Source: Oscillospiraceae bacterium
GTDB lineage: Bacteria > Bacillota > Clostridia > Oscillospirales > Ruminococcaceae
Direction: 5' to 3'
Length of the DNA: 64,000 nt
Assembly (NCBI GenBank): GCA_019424695.1
Contig: JAHYZA010000006.1
Span: 34,032 to 98,031, forward strand
Position 1 is the stretch's first letter; each line of letters begins with the position of its first letter. Both the position numbers and the translations under genes were made by a program. Below are positions 59,430 to 64,000 of this stretch, one piece after another. The notes under the pieces were generated by a model. That model did not search any database and had not been told where the DNA came from. It saw only the letters and a program-made list of their open reading frames with translations.

Positions 59430-61157
59430 ATGAATACGCTTGTGATCGTCCTGATCGCAGCGGTGTGCCTGGTATGTGCGTACGCCGGGTATGGCCGCTG
59501 GATCGCCAAGAATTGGGGCATCGACCCCAACGCCAAAACTCCTGCTGTGCGGCTGGAGGATGGCAAAGACTATGTACCTACCAACGGCTGGACCGTGTTC
59601 AGCCACCAGTTCTCCTCCATTGCGGGGGCAGGCCCCGTTACCGGCGCCATCCAGGCGGCCGCTTTCGGCTGGCTGCCGGTGCTGCTGTGGGTGCTGCTGG
59701 GCGGCATCTTCTTCGGTGCCGTGACCGATTTCGGCGCGCTGTATGCCAGTGTCAAGAACGACGGCAAATCTATGGGCATGCTGATTGAAAAATACATCGG
59801 CAAACTGGGCCGCCGCCTGTTCCTGCTGTTCTGCTGGCTGTTCACCCTGCTGGTCATCGCGGCTTTTGCCGATATGGTGGCCGACACCTTCAACGCCTAC
59901 ACCACCGTGGACGGTGTCACTTCGCTGTCCGCTGCCGCCACCACCAACGGCGCCGCCGGCATGGTCTCCATCATGTTCATGGTGTTCGCCGTGGTTTTCG
60001 GCCTGATCCAGAAGAAGTTCAACTTCAGCGGCTGGAAAGAAGCCGTCCTCGGCATCGTTTTTATCGTGCTGTCCTTCGTCATAGGCTCCAACTGCCCCAT
60101 CATCCTGGCCAAAGAAGGCTGGATCTACATCACCTTCGTATACATCTTCTTCGCGGCGGTGCTGCCCATGTGGCTGCTCAAACAGCCCCGTGACTACATG
60201 ACCACCTTTATGTTCATCTTCATGATCGCCGGTGCGGCCGTCGGCCTGCTGGTGGCTCATCCCACGATGAACCTGCACGCCTTTACGGCCTGGAACGTCG
60301 TAAAGGGCGAAAACGGCAGCCTCATCAGCGGCAGCCTGTTCCCCATCCTCTTCGTCACCGTGGCCTGCGGTGCGGTGTCCGGTTTCCACAGCCTGGTTTC
60401 CTCCGGCACCTCCTCCAAGACCGTGGAGAATGAAAAGGATATGCTCAAGGTCGGTTACGGTGCCATGGTGCTGGAAAGCCTGCTGGCGGTGCTGGCCCTC
60501 TGTGTGGCCGGCGCTTCCGCCGCTGCGGACGGCACTCCCGCCGCCGGCACCCCGTTCCAGGTGTTCAGCAACGGCGTGGCCGGTTTCTTTGAGATGTTCG
60601 GCGTGCCCGTCTACGCCGCCACCGTCTTTATGACGATGTGCGTTTCCGCCCTGGCCCTCACCAGCCTGGACGCCGTGGCCCGTATCGGCCGCATGAGCTT
60701 CCAGGAGCTGTTCAGCGTGGACGACATGGAACACGCGGAAGGCTGGCGCAAACTGTTCTGCAACACCTATTTCTCCACCATCATCACCCTGGCCTTCGGC
60801 TTTATCCTGGCCAAGATCGGCTACAACAACATCTGGCCGCTGTTCGGTTCCGCCAACCAGCTGCTCAGCGCGCTGGTGCTCGTGACGCTCTGCGTTTTCC
60901 TGAAAGTGACCGGCCGCAGCAACAAGATGCTGTTCCCGCCGCTCATCATCATGCTCTGCGTGACCTTCACCGCGCTGGTACAGATCCTGGTGGGCTGCGT
61001 GCAAGCCTATACCGCCGGTACCGCCACCTTCCTGATGCAGGGTCTGCAGCTGATTCTGGCCATCCTGCTCATCGCGCTGGGCGTGATCATCGTGGTCAAC
61101 TCGCTGCGTGTGTATGCCGCCAGTGAGAAGAACAGCGAAAAGGCCGCCGCCCAATAA
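59430..61157 (+). CDS. cstA: carbon starvation protein CstA-like transporter
   Basis: 575-residue membrane protein with about sixteen helices. GWTVFSHQFSSIAGAGPVTGA near the start and HSLVSSGTSSKTVENEKD in the middle are the CstA hallmarks; LALTSLDAVARIGRMSFQEL follows. CstA carries peptides or pyruvate in other bacteria. AGAGGGAG precedes ATG 59430. It lacks the C-terminal extension of E. coli CstA (701 residues), as is common in Firmicutes. Confidence 0.93.
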   Translation: MNTLVIVLIAAVCLVCAYAGYGRWIAKNWGIDPNAKTPAVRLEDGKDYVPTNGWTVFSHQFSSIAGAGPVTGAIQAAAFGWLPVLLWVLLGGIFFGAVTDFGALYASVKNDGKSMGMLIEKYIGKLGRRLFLLFCWLFTLLVIAAFADMVADTFNAYTTVDGVTSLSAAATTNGAAGMVSIMFMVFAVVFGLIQKKFNFSGWKEAVLGIVFIVLSFVIGSNCPIILAKEGWIYITFVYIFFAAVLPMWLLKQPRDYMTTFMFIFMIAGAAVGLLVAHPTMNLHAFTAWNVVKGENGSLISGSLFPILFVTVACGAVSGFHSLVSSGTSSKTVENEKDMLKVGYGAMVLESLLAVLALCVAGASAAADGTPAAGTPFQVFSNGVAGFFEMFGVPVYAATVFMTMCVSALALTSLDAVARIGRMSFQELFSVDDMEHAEGWRKLFCNTYFSTIITLAFGFILAKIGYNNIWPLFGSANQLLSALVLVTLCVFLKVTGRSNKMLFPPLIIMLCVTFTALVQILVGCVQAYTAGTATFLMQGLQLILAILLIALGVIIVVNSLRVYAASEKNSEKAAAQ

Positions 61158-61187
61158 TTGAACGGTGTACCAATATTTGATGGACGC

Positions 61188-61216
61188 TTGACAAAGCAGA
61201 GTCGATAGCGTACAAT
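61188..61216 (+). promoter_or_regulatory. promoter of the amino-acid ABC transporter operon
   Basis: TTGACA (61188-61193), 17 bases, TACAAT (61211-61216). The start of transcription would be near 61223, where an ATG lies. Confidence 0.88.
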
Positions 61217-61222
61217 ACCGGT

Positions 61223-61314
61223 ATGGCCGCAACGGCGCGGCTGCACGCTGTGCCGTTTTGCTGCCGGGATTTGTAGCTTGAACCCCGGTATTCCGCAAGA
61301 ATACCGGGGTTTTT
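61223..61314 (+). promoter_or_regulatory. attenuator-like leader with an intrinsic terminator
   Basis: The leader ends in a perfect 12-bp terminator ACCCCGGTATTC / GAATACCGGGGT with TTTTT (61282-61314), 44 bases before the solute-binding protein gene. CCGGG at 61264-61268 can pair with the left arm, so an alternative hairpin is possible. A 17-codon ORF (61223-61276, start at the likely transcription start, with two Cys codons near its end) precedes it. Signal and ligand unknown. Confidence 0.6.
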
Positions 61315-61357
61315 AGCGGTATTTGAGGGAATTGAAAAAAAGGAGGAGCCCCTTATC

Positions 61358-62272
61358 ATGAAACTGAAAAAGACTTTGAGCCTGGGCCTGGCTGCCGTTC
61401 TGGCCGCCGGTCTGGTCGGCTGCGGCAGCACCGCCAGTGCCCCCGCCGGTGACAGCACCGCTGCCACCAGCGAAGCCGCCACCGAGGCGGACGCTACTGC
61501 CGCTCCCGACGGCGACGGTGACCCCACCACGCTGACCGTGGCAATGGAATGTGCCTACGCCCCCTACAACTGGACCCAGAGCGATGATTCCAACGGTGCC
61601 GTGCAGATTCGCGATTCCAGCGACTACGCCTACGGCTACGACGTGATGATGGCCAAGAAGATCGCCGAGGCCCTGGGCCAGGACGTCCAGATCGTCAAGC
61701 TGGACTGGGACAGCCTGATTCCCGCTGTCATGACCGGTGACGTGGACTGCGTCATTGCCGGCCAGTCCATCACCAGCGATCGCGCCCAGCAGGTCGATTT
61801 CTCCGACCCGTACTACTACGCTTCCATCATCACGCTGGTGAAGAAGGACAGCAAGTATGCCAGCGCCCAGAGCGTGGCCGACCTGAGCGGTGCGGTCTGC
61901 ACCAGCCAGCTGGGCACCATCTGGTATGACAACTGCCTGCCCCAGATTCCCGACGCCGACATTCTGCCCGCCCAGGAGACCGCCCCTGCCATGCTGGTGG
62001 CGCTGAACAGCGGCGCCTGTGACGTGGTCGTCACCGACCGTCCCACCGCCCAGGCCGCTCTGGTCGCCTACCCCGACTTTGTGGCTCTGGATTTCGGCGG
62101 CGGCGAGAATGACTTCCAGGTCAGCGACGAGGACATCAACATCGGCATCTCCATGAAGAAGGGCAACACCACCCTGAAGGATGCCATCAACGGCGTGCTG
62201 GCCACTATGACCACCGACGATTACAACACCATGATGGATGAAGCCATCAGTGTGCAGCCCCTGAGCGAGTAA
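61358..62272 (+). CDS. amino-acid ABC transporter substrate-binding lipoprotein
   Basis: 304 residues. Lipoprotein signal with lipobox LVGC (Cys at about 22), a low-complexity Ser/Thr/Ala linker (about 23-55), then a type II periplasmic-binding fold of the polar amino-acid family: LTVAMECAYAPYNW, YGYDVMMAKKIAEALG, DCVIAGQSITSDRAQQVDFSDPYY. Captures an amino acid at the cell surface for the permease and ATPase downstream. AAAGGAGGAG precedes ATG 61358. Ligand cannot be called from sequence. Confidence 0.93.
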   Translation: MKLKKTLSLGLAAVLAAGLVGCGSTASAPAGDSTAATSEAATEADATAAPDGDGDPTTLTVAMECAYAPYNWTQSDDSNGAVQIRDSSDYAYGYDVMMAKKIAEALGQDVQIVKLDWDSLIPAVMTGDVDCVIAGQSITSDRAQQVDFSDPYYYASIITLVKKDSKYASAQSVADLSGAVCTSQLGTIWYDNCLPQIPDADILPAQETAPAMLVALNSGACDVVVTDRPTAQAALVAYPDFVALDFGGGENDFQVSDEDINIGISMKKGNTTLKDAINGVLATMTTDDYNTMMDEAISVQPLSE

Positions 62273-62287
62273 AACCATCTTTCCGTT

Positions 62288-62317
62288 GCCCCAGACGGTC
62301 CCCCGACTGTCTGGGGC
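62288..62317 (+). other. hairpin between substrate-binding protein and permease genes
   Basis: Stem GCCCCAGACGGTC / GACTGTCTGGGGC, one mismatch, no T run after it. Such hairpins often stabilise the 3' end of the abundant binding-protein message and lower permease expression. Confidence 0.6.
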
Positions 62318-62367
62318 CGTGGTGGTTTCGGGCCTTTGGTGCTGATAAGGATAAAGGAGTTTTCCCC

Positions 62368-63189
62368 ATGCAAGACTTTTTCACAAATTGTGCCACCATC
62401 CTGCAGCGGTACGGGTTTTCCTACCTGCGCGGTGCGGGCACGACGCTGGTGCTCGCACTGGTGGGCACCTTCTTCGGCTGCCTGATCGGCTTTGCGGTAG
62501 GCGCCCTGCAGACCATTCCGGTGGACAAACAGCGGGACCCCGCCTGGAAGCGGGCGCTGATCAAGCTGCTGCACGGTGTGCTGCGCTGCTACGTGGAGCT
62601 GTTCCGCGGCACGCCCATGATCGTGCAGGCGGTGTTCATCTACTACGGCCTTTTGATGTTTGACATCAAGATGGGGATGTGGACCACCGGCTTCCTGGTG
62701 GTTTCCATCAACACCGGCGCCTACATGGCCGAGACGGTCCGCGGCGGCATCGTCTCCATTGACCCCGGCCAGACCGAGGGTGCCATGGCCATCGGCATGA
62801 ACCACTGGCAGACCATGCTCCACGTGATCCTGCCCCAGGCCCTGCGCAACATCATTCCCCAGATCGGCAACAACTTCATCATCAACATCAAGGATACCTC
62901 GGTGCTGTCGGTCGTTTCCATCACCGACCTGTTCTTCGTCCACAAGAGCGTGGTGGGCGCCCTGTACACCTACTTCGAGAGTGCCACCATTGTCATGATC
63001 ATCTACCTGACGATGACGCTGCTGGCCAGCTATCTGCTGCGCCTGTGGGAGAAGTCCCTGGACGGCCCCCTGAACTACGACCTGAACACCACCGACACCC
63101 TGGCCTACACCAGCGGCATGTACAATGCCCCCGACCCGGTGCACGAGCCCCAGAATCTGGATATGAAAGGAGGCGCCGCCCATGTCTGA
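62368..63189 (+). CDS. amino-acid ABC transporter permease
   Basis: 273 residues, HisM/GlnP family, with five helices. Residues 18-45 start the conserved [17 protein letters not shown]; the EAA loop is [23 protein letters not shown] (about 138-160), which docks the ATPase. [11 protein letters not shown] is also typical. AAGGAG precedes ATG 62368. Its end overlaps the ATPase gene by eight bases. A 40-residue polar tail is longer than in most homologues. Confidence 0.95.
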   Translation: MQDFFTNCATILQRYGFSYLRGAGTTLVLALVGTFFGCLIGFAVGALQTIPVDKQRDPAWKRALIKLLHGVLRCYVELFRGTPMIVQAVFIYYGLLMFDIKMGMWTTGFLVVSINTGAYMAETVRGGIVSIDPGQTEGAMAIGMNHWQTMLHVILPQALRNIIPQIGNNFIINIKDTSVLSVVSITDLFFVHKSVVGALYTYFESATIVMIIYLTMTLLASYLLRLWEKSLDGPLNYDLNTTDTLAYTSGMYNAPDPVHEPQNLDMKGGAAHV

Positions 63190-63922
63190 GTCTGTGATTC
63201 AGGTACGACACCTCTCCAAGAGTTTCGGCACCCACGTGGTGCTGCGGGATGTGGATTTCACCGTCAACACCGGCGACGTCACCTGTGTGATCGGTGCGTC
63301 GGGCAGCGGCAAGTCCACCCTGCTGCGCTGCATCAACCTGCTGGAAACGCCCACCAACGGCGATGTGCTGTTCCACGGCCAGGAGATCACCGCCAAGGGG
63401 TTTGATCCCTGCGCCTACCGTGCCAAGGTGGGCATGGTGTTCCAGAGCTTCAACCTTTTCAACAACATGACGGTGCTGGACAACTGCACCGCCGGTCTGC
63501 GGTACGTGCTGCATCAGGACAAGGAGACCGCCCGCCGCACCGCCCTGGAAAACCTGGAAAAGGTCGGCATGGCCCCCTACATCCACGCCAAACCGCGGCA
63601 GCTTTCCGGCGGCCAGAAGCAGCGTGTGGCCATTGCCCGGGCACTGTCGATGCAGCCCGAAGTGCTGCTCTTCGACGAACCCACCTCCGCCCTGGACCCC
63701 CAGATGGTCGGTGAGGTCCTGTCCGTTATGCGGCAGCTGGCCGCCGACGGGCTGACGATGATCGTCGTCACCCATGAGATGGCCTTTGCCCGGGATGTTT
63801 CCAGCCATGTGGTGTATATGGCCGACGGCGTCATTGCCGAGGAAGGCACGCCCGCCGACATCTTTGAGCATCCCCAGAATCCTCGCACTGTGGAGTTCCT
63901 CTCCCGGTTCCGTCAGCAGTAA
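63182..63922 (+). CDS. amino-acid ABC transporter ATP-binding protein
   Basis: 246 residues of the GlnQ/HisP type. Walker [13 protein letters not shown]-loop MVFQSFNLF, signature [13 protein letters not shown], Walker [14 protein letters not shown] and H-loop VVTHEM are intact. Drives the permease; last gene of the operon. AAAGGAGG precedes ATG 63182. Confidence 0.97.
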   Translation: MSESVIQVRHLSKSFGTHVVLRDVDFTVNTGDVTCVIGASGSGKSTLLRCINLLETPTNGDVLFHGQEITAKGFDPCAYRAKVGMVFQSFNLFNNMTVLDNCTAGLRYVLHQDKETARRTALENLEKVGMAPYIHAKPRQLSGGQKQRVAIARALSMQPEVLLFDEPTSALDPQMVGEVLSVMRQLAADGLTMIVVTHEMAFARDVSSHVVYMADGVIAEEGTPADIFEHPQNPRTVEFLSRFRQQ

Positions 63923-63945
63923 AAAGCAGGAAGGCCGCCCGGCAA

Positions 63946-64000
63946 TGAACCGAACCAGATTGTGCGGACAGCACAAAAAAGAGGCCTACAAGAGTAGAAT
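63946..64000 (+). mobile_element. inverted-repeat end of a second IS3-type element, running off the window
   Basis: TGAACCGAACCAGATTGTGC then GGACAGCACAAAAAAGAGG matches the right inverted repeat of the IS at 4771-6336 in the same order (shared CCAGATTGTGCGGACAG). Only the terminus is in view; the ORFs would lie beyond 64000. The transposase of that copy may be intact and could act on the decayed element. Confidence 0.7.

Noticed and set aside
1..64000. CRISPR arrays, tRNA or rRNA genes
   Set aside because: No regularly spaced repeats and no tRNA-like cloverleaf or rRNA segments were recognised by eye; tRNAscan and Infernal would be decisive.

Overview
The window looks like a chromosomal segment of a high-GC, low-redundancy Firmicute, most likely a gut clostridium of the Oscillospiraceae/Ruminococcaceae (Faecalibacterium, Gemmiger or Subdoligranulum relatives). 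The basis is the hrcA-grpE-dnaK-dnaJ operon with a perfect CIRCE element, AGGAGG-type ribosome binding sites, TTGACA/TATAAT promoters, a SpoVT regulator, a HisZ-dependent histidine pathway with a PHP-type histidinol phosphatase, and lrgAB. The family assignment is inference; no rRNA or tRNA is present to confirm it.

Layout. 1-4191 (minus): a CDP-sugar and surface-glycan cluster (rfbF, rfbG, a GT-C-like membrane protein, a GtrA flippase-like protein, a partial epimerase). About 4.2-11.5 kb: an AT-richer mobile island with an excisionase-like HTH gene, a decayed IS3-family element that itself carries a 256-bp structured insert with 9-bp direct repeats, a gene cut short by the IS, a large serine recombinase with a 40-residue upstream partner ORF, and a roughly 840-codon gene of unknown function broken by several frameshifts. 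11.6-13.8 kb: a ferredoxin and membrane Fe-S pair and a penicillin-binding protein lacking its KTG box. 14-18.1 kb: Fe-type alcohol dehydrogenase and two M23 cell-wall peptidases. 18.1-23.4 kb: polyprenyl-phosphate sugar transferase, Lrp-type regulator, GntR-ABC operon, AEC carrier. 23.5-29.7 kb: rpsF-ssb-rpsR and the heat-shock operon. 29.8-32.3 kb: MATE exporter, SpoVT, Nudix hydrolase.

32.4-40.1 kb (minus): a histidine operon in the order hisZG-hisD-hisC-hisH-hisA-hisF-hisIE-PHP phosphatase, with HisZ and HisG fused in one chain and no hisB. 40.2-48.6 kb: small membrane-anchored protein, lrgAB, a P-type cation ATPase behind a probable manganese (yybP-ykoY) riboswitch, a DUF6311-like membrane protein, an aldose epimerase-like protein and an ArsP_2/manganese-type transporter. 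49-52.7 kb: a 1214-residue protein with a long disordered front end and a P-type ATPase fold that has lost its catalytic motifs, the most unusual protein in the window. 52.7-59 kb: RlmB-type methyltransferase, class II aldolase, a peptidoglycan-binding/M15 pair without signal peptides, and a nitroreductase. 59.4-63.9 kb: CstA and a polar amino-acid ABC transporter preceded by an attenuator-like leader. The last 55 bases begin a second copy of the same kind of IS end seen at 4771-6336.

How it works together. Heat shock is controlled by HrcA at CIRCE; metal efflux probably by the Mn riboswitch; several single genes (adh, M23 peptidase, gntR, ferredoxin) carry palindromes at or near their promoters that look like repressor sites. 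The main stretches without a clear system are the mobile island and the dead P-type ATPase-like protein.
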